Assembly: GCF_001314325.1 (NCBI RefSeq)
Contig: NZ_CP009431.1
Coordinates: 1 to 64,000, forward strand
DNA length: 64,000 nucleotides
Direction: 5' to 3'
Source: Sphingopyxis macrogoltabida
GTDB taxonomy: Bacteria; Pseudomonadota; Alphaproteobacteria; Sphingomonadales; Sphingomonadaceae
Shown here one piece after another: positions 8,458-16,786 of this stretch. The notes beneath the pieces are model-generated. The model made no database searches, was not told the DNA's origin, and was given only the letters and a program-made list of their open reading frames with translations. Both the position numbers and the translations under genes were made by a program. Position 1 is the first letter of the stretch. Each line of letters opens with the position of its first letter.

Positions 8458-10593
8458 GTGCATATTTCGAGACTACAGCTGGTCAATTACCGGAATTTCG
8501 AGCGAGCGAACGTCGTCTTCAACAAGGGCGTCAACACGATCATCGGCGAGAACGGGTCGGGCAAAACCAACCTGTTCCGAGCAATCCGCCTCCTGCTCGA
8601 CGACACTTTGCTACGGTCGGCGTATCGGCTCGATGAGAAGGACTTTCATCGTGGATTGGGAGACTGGCGCGGTCACTGGGTGATCATCAGCCTCGAGTTC
8701 GAGGACGTATCTCAAGATGAGGCGATCCAGTCCCTATTTCTGCACGGCACCGGCAACATCGCGGACGGCACCATTGGCAGGGCGACGTACAACCTGATCT
8801 TTCGGCCCAAGGTAGCGATCCGGCGGAGTTTTGGTGATCTCCCCGTTGGCGATACCTCCGGCCTTGCCGCCGTCAGATCCAAGATCACGCTCGACGATTA
8901 CGAGACCATATTCACCGGCAAGAGCGTCGCGGATTTCCGCGATCCCGCTACCTATAAGGAACTCGTCGGAGATTTCGACGCGGTGGAATTCCCCCAGGAG
9001 TTGTCGAATCCTGCGATTGGGGGTGTGATCCCAGGGATGCTTTCGATCTCGCGCGAAGTGTGCTTCACGTTCGTCCAAGCGCTCCGTGATGTTGTCGCTG
9101 ATTTTCAGAACAACCGGACCAATCCGCTGCTCACCCTGCTCAAGGGCAGGAGTGGCGAGATTGATGCGGCGAGCTTTCAACCGATCAGCGCTCTGGTCAA
9201 AGGGCTGAATGACGCGATCGAGGGTCTTCCCGATGTCGGGACCATTCGCGCTGATATCCGCGAGACCATCACCGATGCGGCGGGCGGAACCTATTCACCG
9301 CGCTCGCTCTCGATTCGCTCGGACCTATCCGATGAGGCGGACCGCCTGTTCCAGTCGCTCAAGCTGTTTGTGGGCGAATCCGATGAGCAATATGAAGGCG
9401 CGATCCATGAGCTCAGCCTAGGCGGCGCGAACCTCATCTACCTGACGTTGAAGCTGCTCGAGTTCAAATATCAGAAGCAGAAGGAGTCTTTCGCTAACTT
9501 CCTCGTCATCGAGGAGCCGGAGGCGCACATCCACACCCATATCCAGAAGACGCTTTTCGACCGCCTGAACTATGACGACACTCAGGTCATCTATTCGACT
9601 CACTCGACCCACATTTCCGAGGTAAGCAACGTCGAGAACATTAATATCCTTGGTCGACAAGGCGGACGATGTGATGTCTTCCAGCCGTCCGCGGGTCTGG
9701 ATTCTGGCCAGATAGGCAATATTCAGCGTTACCTCGACGCGGTTCGCAGCAATCTGCTTTTTGCAAAGAGCGTGGTGCTCGTCGAAGGCGATGCCGAGGA
9801 AATTCTCATACCGATTCTGGTGAAGAGAGTCCTCGGGCTGAGCCTGGACGAGCTCGGCATCAGCCTAATCAACATCCGCAGCACCGGCTTCGAGAATGTG
9901 GCGGTCCTGTTCCACGACGATCGCATTCGCAAGCGCTGTGCGATCATCACCGATCTCGATCGCGCCTTCATCGATACGGACGATGACATTCTCGACAGCG
10001 AAGAAGATGCCGCAGCGAAGAAGAAGGCGTTGGGGTCGCAGGTTGCAGGCCTTCGGCGCGAAGCGGCGCTCAAGCTGCTGTGCGACGGCAATCCATGGCT
10101 CACGGCTCATTTCGCTGACAATACGTTTGAGGTCGATTTCGTGGCCGCTGGCAACGCGGGGACAGTCGTATCGGTTCTCAGTGACATCTATAAAGACGCT
10201 GGAACAATCGCGGTATCAAAGGAGGAGCTGGAATCCGGCGATATCGAGCGCTTCGGAACGCGCGTTCTGACGATGGCCCGCTACGCTGGCAAAGGGTGGT
10301 TTGCGATCATCCTCGGACGAATGATCACGCCGGAGACGGTCATTCCCGACTATATCCTTGATGCGATCTTCCAGGCGCATCTGCCTGTCACGACCCAGAC
10401 ATGGGCAAACGTGCTGGAGTATCGAGTTGGCGTTCTCGCTCAGTCGGACATCCATGCGCCCGAAGCGATCACCGCTATGCGCGAGCAGATCCGCCGTTAC
10501 AGCCGTGGCGAGATCGATTTCGCTGGCGTTCGATCCGAGATGCTCACTGCATTCCCTGCCGACGGCATCAACGTCATACTCGCGAGCTTTTGA
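8458..10593 (+). CDS. OLD-family ATP-dependent endonuclease (GajA-like)
   Basis: An OLD-family nuclease of 711 residues: an N-terminal ABC/SMC-like ATPase and a C-terminal Toprim nuclease. Walker A is GENGSGKTN (about residue 31); the Walker B region reads VIEEPEAHIH (about 350), with STHSTH just after. The Toprim domain starts at VVLVEGDAEE (about 440) and continues with ITDLDRAFID. The start is a GTG with GGGGA upstream. It is followed one base after its stop by a UvrD-type helicase gene, the GajA-GajB arrangement of Gabija and class 2 OLD systems. It is about 100 residues longer than a typical GajA. Confidence 0.87.
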   Translation: MHISRLQLVNYRNFERANVVFNKGVNTIIGENGSGKTNLFRAIRLLLDDTLLRSAYRLDEKDFHRGLGDWRGHWVIISLEFEDVSQDEAIQSLFLHGTGNIADGTIGRATYNLIFRPKVAIRRSFGDLPVGDTSGLAAVRSKITLDDYETIFTGKSVADFRDPATYKELVGDFDAVEFPQELSNPAIGGVIPGMLSISREVCFTFVQALRDVVADFQNNRTNPLLTLLKGRSGEIDAASFQPISALVKGLNDAIEGLPDVGTIRADIRETITDAAGGTYSPRSLSIRSDLSDEADRLFQSLKLFVGESDEQYEGAIHELSLGGANLIYLTLKLLEFKYQKQKESFANFLVIEEPEAHIHTHIQKTLFDRLNYDDTQVIYSTHSTHISEVSNVENINILGRQGGRCDVFQPSAGLDSGQIGNIQRYLDAVRSNLLFAKSVVLVEGDAEEILIPILVKRVLGLSLDELGISLINIRSTGFENVAVLFHDDRIRKRCAIITDLDRAFIDTDDDILDSEEDAAAKKKALGSQVAGLRREAALKLLCDGNPWLTAHFADNTFEVDFVAAGNAGTVVSVLSDIYKDAGTIAVSKEELESGDIERFGTRVLTMARYAGKGWFAIILGRMITPETVIPDYILDAIFQAHLPVTTQTWANVLEYRVGVLAQSDIHAPEAITAMREQIRRYSRGEIDFAGVRSEMLTAFPADGINVILASF

Positions 10594-10594
10594 G

Positions 10595-12394
10595 GTGTTC
10601 GTCTTGGACAAGACGGATCTCAACGACGCTCAGGTGGCGGCAATCGAGCAGCCGGGCAGCGTCTTTCTCGTTGCGTGTCCTGGAAGCGGCAAAACCCGAA
10701 CCCTCACCTTCAAGATCGCACGCCTTCTGTCGGAGCTGAAATCGGACAAGAAGCGCATCGTCGCGATTACCTATACCCACCGGGCTGCGGACGAGATCCA
10801 CGAACGGATCGAACAACTCGGGGTCGATACGAGTCAGCTCTGGATCGGAACCATCCATTCATTCTGCCTGGAATGGATCCTCAAGCCCTATGGGATCTAC
10901 TACCCGGCGCTCGCAAACGGGTTCCAGGTCATCAATGGGCATGACACGGAGCAAATGCTCGATGATATTTGCGGCAAGGTGCAGGGTACGAACCTCAACC
11001 GCTACGACTGCGCTTATTATTTCACGCCGTCCGGCTACCGGCTCACGAGCACCGCGACAGATAAACACCCGGTTATCAAGGGGGTGCTTAAGACATATTG
11101 GGGAACGCTTCGCGACGAGAGGAAGATAGATTTTGAGCTTATTCTTTTCTGCGCCTATCAGCTGATCAAGAAGAACCCCTCGATCAGTGTTTTGCTCGGG
11201 TCCATTTTCGAGTGCGTCCTCGTTGATGAGTTTCAGGACACGCGGGAGATCCAATACGCGATCCTTGCCTCGATCCTGAAGGCCTCGCAAGGTCGCGTAC
11301 GCGCTTTCGTGGTCGGAGATCCTAATCAGGCGATCTACAGCTCTCTCGGCGGCTACGCGATCACGGCAGCCGACTTCGGAGCCCGGTGCGGCATCCAGTT
11401 CAAGGAGATGGAGTTGGTAGACAATTACCGATCATCCTCCCGCATCGTTGGATATTTCGGCAATTACAATGTCTTCGCTTCGAAGATCGAGGCGGTCGGT
11501 CACAACAAAAATTATGCGAGCGTCGTGTCGTTTGACCAGCAGACTCACCGCGACGACCTTGAGGCCGAGTTGGTGCGGCTTATAAAGTACAATGTCGAGA
11601 CGCAGGGAATAGCCGCGCACGAAGTCTGCATCGTAGCACCACGGTGGGTTCACCTCGCCAGCATGACACGGCGGCTAGTTGCTGCGCTCCCCGGCTACTC
11701 GTTTGATGGCCCGGGAATGGTGCCCTTTGCGCGCGACGTGGACAATTTCTGGTACAAGCTTGCTCGCATAATCCTGACCGAAGCATCCCCGCAGCTTTAC
11801 GTTCGCCGGATGCGATGGGCGGGCGATGTGATCGCTGGCCTACACGACGCTGGCGTCGACACTGCAGGCCTGGATCGAAGGAGACTGCTTCGGACTTGCA
11901 ATGCAATCGAGATCGGTGAGACCGATGGCTTGGCCTTTCTTAGGGCGTTCTTCGATCAACTATGCGCTGCGCTCGGCATCGATCACGGCGCATATTCGTT
12001 GCTGAAGGAGCATCATGACGCCTTTTTCGGCTGCTCGCAAAGGCGCGTCGATCTTCTGGTCAAGGAAGGCTCCCCGGCGATCGCAGAGGTCGCGATGTTC
12101 AAGAAGGTCTTTGCGGACAGGACTGGCATCACCATCTCAACGATTCACGGGGTTAAGGGAGCCGAATTTGACGCGGTGATTGCCTACGGGTTGCTGGAGG
12201 GGATGGTTCCGCATTTCAGCGATCCAGCGCAGATCGAGACGGCAAAGAAGCTCGTTTACGTGGTGTCATCGCGGGCCCGCAAAAACCTGCATCTGATTTC
12301 GGAGCGTGGCCGCAGTCGCGGTTGGAGTGGAGACTATCAACCGACAGACGTCATTGTTGGGTGCGCGTTTCAATATAATCAGCCTCCGTTCTGA
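10595..12394 (+). CDS. UvrD/Rep-type superfamily 1 helicase (GajB-like)
   Basis: A superfamily 1A helicase of about 599 residues. Motif I is ACPGSGKTRT (about residue 28), motif Ia AITYTHRAADEI, motif II VDEFQDTREIQ (about 210), motif III VGDPNQAIY, motif IV NYRSS, motif V TIHGVKGAEFD and motif VI VVSSRARKNLHL. The GTG at 10595 follows the upstream TGA directly; TTG 10604 is an alternative. The pairing with an OLD nuclease strongly suggests a Gabija-like anti-phage module. It is somewhat longer than usual GajB. Confidence 0.87.
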   Translation: MFVLDKTDLNDAQVAAIEQPGSVFLVACPGSGKTRTLTFKIARLLSELKSDKKRIVAITYTHRAADEIHERIEQLGVDTSQLWIGTIHSFCLEWILKPYGIYYPALANGFQVINGHDTEQMLDDICGKVQGTNLNRYDCAYYFTPSGYRLTSTATDKHPVIKGVLKTYWGTLRDERKIDFELILFCAYQLIKKNPSISVLLGSIFECVLVDEFQDTREIQYAILASILKASQGRVRAFVVGDPNQAIYSSLGGYAITAADFGARCGIQFKEMELVDNYRSSSRIVGYFGNYNVFASKIEAVGHNKNYASVVSFDQQTHRDDLEAELVRLIKYNVETQGIAAHEVCIVAPRWVHLASMTRRLVAALPGYSFDGPGMVPFARDVDNFWYKLARIILTEASPQLYVRRMRWAGDVIAGLHDAGVDTAGLDRRRLLRTCNAIEIGETDGLAFLRAFFDQLCAALGIDHGAYSLLKEHHDAFFGCSQRRVDLLVKEGSPAIAEVAMFKKVFADRTGITISTIHGVKGAEFDAVIAYGLLEGMVPHFSDPAQIETAKKLVYVVSSRARKNLHLISERGRSRGWSGDYQPTDVIVGCAFQYNQPPF

Positions 12395-12618
12395 AGTGGC
12401 CTGTTGCCGTTTGGCGCGCGCATAGATCTTACGCACCGGCACAATCCGATACCTCGTCAATGCGTGCCAATGGCGGCAAGGTTTCTCTGGCTTTTGGCAA
12501 CAAATGACTTTGTAATCGCATAAGTTTCGTGGCGCAGGCGTGACAGGTTGCTACGATGGCCAAGAGACCGACGCGCCTTCAGCGGTGTTGGCCGTACTCG
12601 ATTTGAGGACTGATTGAC

Positions 12619-15012
12619 ATGCAGCGCCTATTTCCGTCGTTGGACCTAGTCACTCAGGAATATGTACTCGTCCAAGCGTGGAAGAAGTCAGCATCCTATA
12701 TTCGGCACCATAATTGGTTCTCCGATACGCTAGAGCTCGATCGTGCTGCCGCGAACCTTCCTGAATTTTTGACCCAGCTCTCGGAAAAGCTGCGCTCGGG
12801 TGCTTATGAGACCAGCGCGCTGAAACTTGTTCCGGCGCCCAAGAGCCAGCGCTGGTACGTTGACAGCAAGGGACGCTGGCAACCCCAAAAGACCGGGGGG
12901 GCAAAGATTCGCCCTCTCGCACATGTATCGCTTCCTGATCAGGTCGCCGCCACCGCAGTACTTCTCTGCCTAAGCGAAAGGGTCGAAACCATTCAAGGTG
13001 ATCCACGCTGTGACTACCGATCGGCAGCCGGGCGTCGATCGGTCATGTCCTATGGCAACAGGCTGTTCTGCGATCCTATGGTAACTGGCGATCTAATGGT
13101 CCATCGCTGGGGATCATCGAAACTTTATCGAGCCTTCTTCCAAGACTATCGCATATTTCTTAACCGTCCCGAGACCGTGGCAGCAAGTCTTATCGATGAG
13201 GATCAGTCAGTACTCATCGTCCAGACCGATTTGAAGCAATTCTATGACCGCGTCACACCTGAGGCGCTGCATGCCAAGATTCGACAGCTCCAGCAGCCAG
13301 GAGATGACGAGGCATTCTTCGATCTCGCCGAAACCATCCTCGATTGGGGCTGGTCGGACCCAGATCGGAAACAGGTATTTCGTTATAAGCAGCGGGCCGG
13401 CATACCGCAGTTTGAGAGGATCGCGCTCCCGCAGGGACTTGTCGCCGCAGGGTTCTTTTCGAACATCGTGATGCTCGATTTTGATCGAGCAGTCCTTTCC
13501 GCGCTCGGACGAGAGATTGTGCCAGGCGTGTGGCTTCGCGACGCCTGTCGGTATGTCGATGACATCAGGCTCACCATCTCGACGGCAGCGGGCGTCACGC
13601 CAGCAGAGGCGCAGGAACGCGTCATTGAATGGCTAGGCGTTCTACTCGACCGGTATAGTGCGGGGCTCGAAGTCGCCCCTGAGAAAACGGCGACGGCGTC
13701 CTTCGGTGGCGAGGAACGGCCGCTGGTGCGTCAATCTAGGAAGATGGAGCGAATTCAGAGCGCTATATCGGGCGGCTTCGATGCAAGTGGCGGCGAAGAA
13801 GTCATCCAAGCCATTGAGGCATTGGTTCGGTCCCAAGCTAGCTTGCATGGATCAGCAGATGCATCGAGGCCGGTGGCGTTGAAAGCTGTACCCGATGTGA
13901 AGGACGAGACAATCGGGCGTTTTGCAGCCGGTCGATTTCGGACGACTTTCCGCTCGCTGCGACCGTTGCTTGACGACCGCCCCTTCAAGGATTCGGTGGA
14001 TGTGGGAGAGGAGACTTTCAGGCGCACTCGCCTCTCCCAAGCGGAACTGGACGACGATGCTCACGCGTTCGCGCTCATGCTCATCGAACGATGGATCACC
14101 GATCCGTCCAACGTGCGCCTCTTGAGGATTGCCTTGGATCTTTGGCCATCACCCCAGATATTGTCGGAAATTCTTAAGCTGTTCGAGCCTTACCTCGCTG
14201 GCGACATCGGTGCCTTTGAGCTGCGCCGCATCGTCTATTACTGCCTCGCTGAGGTACTGCGTGCGGGCGCGACGGAGACAGGCTTCATCGAAGATCCGGA
14301 ATGCCTTCCTGACAATGTTAACCTGCAGGGCTATCGACAGATGCTGCTGAAATGCGCAGTCCGCATCGTCGTAGGGGGCGCCAGCAATGCCCCTTGGTAT
14401 GTAGTGCAGCAAGCTCTTCTGTTCATTACCGTGCACGATCCCGCGCTCGCGAGTCCGCCTAGGCTTCCACGGTCTAATGTCACCTATTGGCGGATGATCA
14501 CTTTCCTTCAGGGTAACCATGCAAAGCTAGCGGATCGGGAATTCGCGATAACTGCGGTAGTCGCTCGCCGATCGTTCCTCTCGAAGGAACGCGCCATTGA
14601 CTTGATCCGTATGTCGCTCACGCCGGGACGGTTAAGTGAAATCGCCGCTCGCGACATCGAATTTGCGCGCGACCTATATCGGGCCGTCGGGCACGAGGTC
14701 ATCGTCGCGCCTGGAATTGCGGAGGATCTAGGTATCGTTGCATGGTCCAGCGGACCGGGCATGCAGTCGCTGCAGCAGTATGTCCATGATCAGGGGCCGA
14801 TCAACGCGCTACGAAATGAACTGGGTGTCTTGAGCTTTGCCGAGAAGTTCCTCGAGGAGGCAAAGCGAGGCAACATTCCTTCGGTGGTCACGCCCTCCAC
14901 GATACAGGTTTCACTGGAAGGCGTCGGTAATTATGCGGCGGTGAAAGCGGTCACGATTCGATCGGCAGAGACCGCCAAGACCTATAAATCGATATACTCT
15001 GCGGCTTCCTGA
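12619..15012 (+). CDS. Reverse transcriptase, 5' portion of a split RT-nitrilase gene (DRT1/UG1-like)
   Basis: A defence-associated type reverse transcriptase. RT motif A is at about residue 201 (QTDLKQFYDRV), an IPQG-like motif appears as ALPQGLVAAGFFSN, and the catalytic YVDD is at about 312. Residues 400-790 are helical without a known domain. The seven final codons (from 14989) lie in inserted DNA; the native frame stops at Lys790. The missing 3' part is the nitrilase gene at 22515, and the joined product would be 1,230 residues, the size and order of type 1 defence RTs. As it stands the RT lacks its nitrilase partner and is probably inactive as a defence system. No msr/msd or intron features were seen, which argues against retron or group II intron. 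Confidence 0.85.
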   Translation: MQRLFPSLDLVTQEYVLVQAWKKSASYIRHHNWFSDTLELDRAAANLPEFLTQLSEKLRSGAYETSALKLVPAPKSQRWYVDSKGRWQPQKTGGAKIRPLAHVSLPDQVAATAVLLCLSERVETIQGDPRCDYRSAAGRRSVMSYGNRLFCDPMVTGDLMVHRWGSSKLYRAFFQDYRIFLNRPETVAASLIDEDQSVLIVQTDLKQFYDRVTPEALHAKIRQLQQPGDDEAFFDLAETILDWGWSDPDRKQVFRYKQRAGIPQFERIALPQGLVAAGFFSNIVMLDFDRAVLSALGREIVPGVWLRDACRYVDDIRLTISTAAGVTPAEAQERVIEWLGVLLDRYSAGLEVAPEKTATASFGGEERPLVRQSRKMERIQSAISGGFDASGGEEVIQAIEALVRSQASLHGSADASRPVALKAVPDVKDETIGRFAAGRFRTTFRSLRPLLDDRPFKDSVDVGEETFRRTRLSQAELDDDAHAFALMLIERWITDPSNVRLLRIALDLWPSPQILSEILKLFEPYLAGDIGAFELRRIVYYCLAEVLRAGATETGFIEDPECLPDNVNLQGYRQMLLKCAVRIVVGGASNAPWYVVQQALLFITVHDPALASPPRLPRSNVTYWRMITFLQGNHAKLADREFAITAVVARRSFLSKERAIDLIRMSLTPGRLSEIAARDIEFARDLYRAVGHEVIVAPGIAEDLGIVAWSSGPGMQSLQQYVHDQGPINALRNELGVLSFAEKFLEEAKRGNIPSVVTPSTIQVSLEGVGNYAAVKAVTIRSAETAKTYKSIYSAAS

Positions 15013-15224
15013 GCGCATTCGCGAATGAAAATCGCGAATGCATTGCGATAGGGCGTTTCGACATCGTGGTTGGTGAAGTGGACCAGCGCCAGCTCGTCTC
15101 CGGGATCGGCATCAAGTAAGCTGACGCGGCAGGGATACTTACCGTCTTCTCCTGCCTGGACCCGCGTTGCGCGTGCGGTTAGCGTCCGCGCTCGTGGTGT
15201 AATTTCCGGTGTAGGCGATGGTGT

Positions 15225-15256
15225 ATTCCGGGGTGGGGCATGCCCCACCCCGGAAT
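15225..15256. repeat. Perfect 32-bp palindrome in the IS256 leader
   Basis: Arms ATTCCGGGGTGGGG and its exact complement flank CATG. It lies between the IS end and the transposase start, and the same palindrome is at 52120-52151 in copy 2. In RNA it would form a very stable hairpin, possibly limiting transposase expression from outside promoters. Confidence 0.8.
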
Positions 15257-15334
15257 GCGGCGTCGCTGGTGGCCACCGGGTTCATCGTTATGGTGGAGTT
15301 TGCACACTTCAACCGTGACGAAGAGGAGTTCCCG

Positions 15335-16549
15335 ATGACCGAGGACAGATTACTGATCGAAGAGCTTGCTGCGAAGGGCGGCCAACCGGATTTTTTGCGC
15401 ACCATCGCCGAGAACGTGCTGCAGCTGATCATGGAGGCCGACGTTGATGGCCTGATCGGCGCGGGTCGCCACGAACGCAGCAGCGAGCGCGCGACCTGGC
15501 GCAACGGCTATCGCGACCGTTCGCTGGATACCCGGGTAGGCACGCTGAACCTGAAAATCCCCAAGCTGCGTGCTGGGTCCTACTTTCCGGGCTTCCTTGA
15601 GCCCCGCAAGATGGTCGAGAAAGCGCTGGTTGCGGTGATCCAGGAAGCGTGGATCGGCGGGGTCAGCACCCGGCGGGTCGATGAACTCGTCCAGGCCATG
15701 GGCATGACCGGCATCTCCAAGTCCACCGTCTCCAAGCTTTGCAAGGACATTGACGAGCGCGTCCATGCCTTTCTGAAACGCCCGCTCACCGGCGAATGGC
15801 CGTATCTCTGGCTCGATGCCACCTATCTCAAGGTACGCGAAGGCGGGCGGATCATCAGCGTTGCCGCAATAATCGCCATGGCCGTCAACACCGAGGGCCG
15901 GCGCGAGATCGTCGGCCTGCATATCGGCCCCTCGGAAGCGGAGGTCTTCTGGTCCGACTTCCTGAAGGACCTTGTTCGGCGCGGTCTTACCGGCGTGAAG
16001 CTGGTCATCTCCGATGCTCACGAGGGCCTCAAGGGCGCGATCACCCGCGTCATGGGCGCCACCTGGCAGCGCTGCCGGGTGCACTTCATGCGCAATGCCC
16101 TGTCCTATGTGCCCAAGGGCCAGAACACTGTCGTCGCCGCCGCGATCCGCCAGGTCTTCCTGCAGCCCGATCAGAAAAGCGCAACGCAGGTCTGGCGACA
16201 GGTCGCCGACCAGTTGCGCACCCGTTGGCCCAAGCTCGGCGCCTGCATGGACGAGGCCGAAACCGACGTGCTCGCCTACACCGGCTTTCCCACCCAGCAC
16301 CGCACGAAGTTACACTCAACCAATCCGCTCGAGCGGCTCAACAAGGAGGTCAAGCGCCGCGCCGACGTCGTCGGAATCTTCCCGAACGAAGACAGCATCA
16401 TCCGCCTCGTCGGGGCTGTGCTGATGGAGCAGAACGACGAGTGGCAGCTCCAGCACCGATACATGCAGATCGAAGGCATGGCCGAACTCAACCAACCCAT
16501 GATCGAGGAGGAAAATCAGCCCCTACACATCACCGCCAAAGCCGCCTGA
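15335..16549 (+). CDS. IS256-family transposase, copy 1
   Basis: DDE/mutator-type transposase of 404 residues, the normal length. Features are the N-terminal zinc-ribbon-like region, WLDATYLKVREGG holding the first catalytic Asp, VISDAHEGLKGAI with the second Asp, the CRVHFMRN motif with the family His, and the Glu-bearing C-terminal helix near NPLERLNKEVKRR. ATG 15335 is chosen because GAGGAG stands just upstream; the frame is open to 15218 through the palindrome. The protein is identical to that of copy 2, so the duplication is recent. Confidence 0.95.
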   Translation: MTEDRLLIEELAAKGGQPDFLRTIAENVLQLIMEADVDGLIGAGRHERSSERATWRNGYRDRSLDTRVGTLNLKIPKLRAGSYFPGFLEPRKMVEKALVAVIQEAWIGGVSTRRVDELVQAMGMTGISKSTVSKLCKDIDERVHAFLKRPLTGEWPYLWLDATYLKVREGGRIISVAAIIAMAVNTEGRREIVGLHIGPSEAEVFWSDFLKDLVRRGLTGVKLVISDAHEGLKGAITRVMGATWQRCRVHFMRNALSYVPKGQNTVVAAAIRQVFLQPDQKSATQVWRQVADQLRTRWPKLGACMDEAETDVLAYTGFPTQHRTKLHSTNPLERLNKEVKRRADVVGIFPNEDSIIRLVGAVLMEQNDEWQLQHRYMQIEGMAELNQPMIEEENQPLHITAKAA

Positions 16550-16786
16550 CGATGGCCCACGGCCACAGCCGAAATTACACCACCTTGACGGACGCGACCC
16601 GCGTGCGCGCTTGAGCCCATCCGCGTCCATCGCGAACACGGGCGTGAATTGCTGCGGGTCGAGCCCGCGAATGCGATAGGTCATTTGAATTGCTCCTGTG
16701 TCTGTTGAGACTTCATTGACCTATCCGCCGGATGATTGCGTCCCGAAGCTTGCGGTCAAAACATTTGACCGTCAAACAGCGAGAAT

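Larger units (their letters stand above)
15178..16599 (+). mobile_element. IS256-family insertion sequence, copy 1
   Basis: 1,422 bp, identical in extent to the copy at 50777-52198. The imperfect terminal repeats read inward GTTAGCGTCCG (left) and GGTCGCGTCCG (right, reverse complement). The 8-bp target duplication CGCGTGCG lies at 15170-15177 and 16600-16607. The element interrupts the DUF1203 remnant. Confidence 0.93.
14982..16684 (-). pseudogene. DUF1203 gene remnant, interrupted by IS256 and truncated at its 3' end
   Basis: Reading from 16684 leftwards the start is MTYRIRGLDPQQF. The frame runs to the IS256 edge and, with the IS and one copy of its 8-bp target duplication removed, continues without a shift through KYPCRVSLLDADPGDE and HDVETPYRNAF to EAAEYID. 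These are conserved blocks of the DUF1203 family, whose members are about 150 residues. Here about 90 codons remain; the rest was lost at the 14989 insertion boundary, where the frame ends by chance at 14982. Function of DUF1203 is unknown. Confidence 0.75.

Noticed and set aside
14986..15000. KSIY shared by the RT end and the nitrilase start as a longer duplicated segment
   Set aside because: Only ATAAATC is identical; the following codons differ and on the left they encode the conserved EYID of DUF1203 on the other strand, so the residue match is chance.
12619..15012. Retron, group II intron or diversity-generating RT
   Set aside because: No msr/msd-like structured repeat, no intron domain V or maturase/endonuclease domain, and no template/variable repeat pair were seen; the RT extends into a nitrilase half instead.
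15350..16300. Long open frame (316 codons) antisense to the IS256 transposase, repeated at 51076-52026
   Set aside because: A shadow of the GC-rich transposase gene; no domain, no ribosome-binding site, and the transposase frame is unmistakable.
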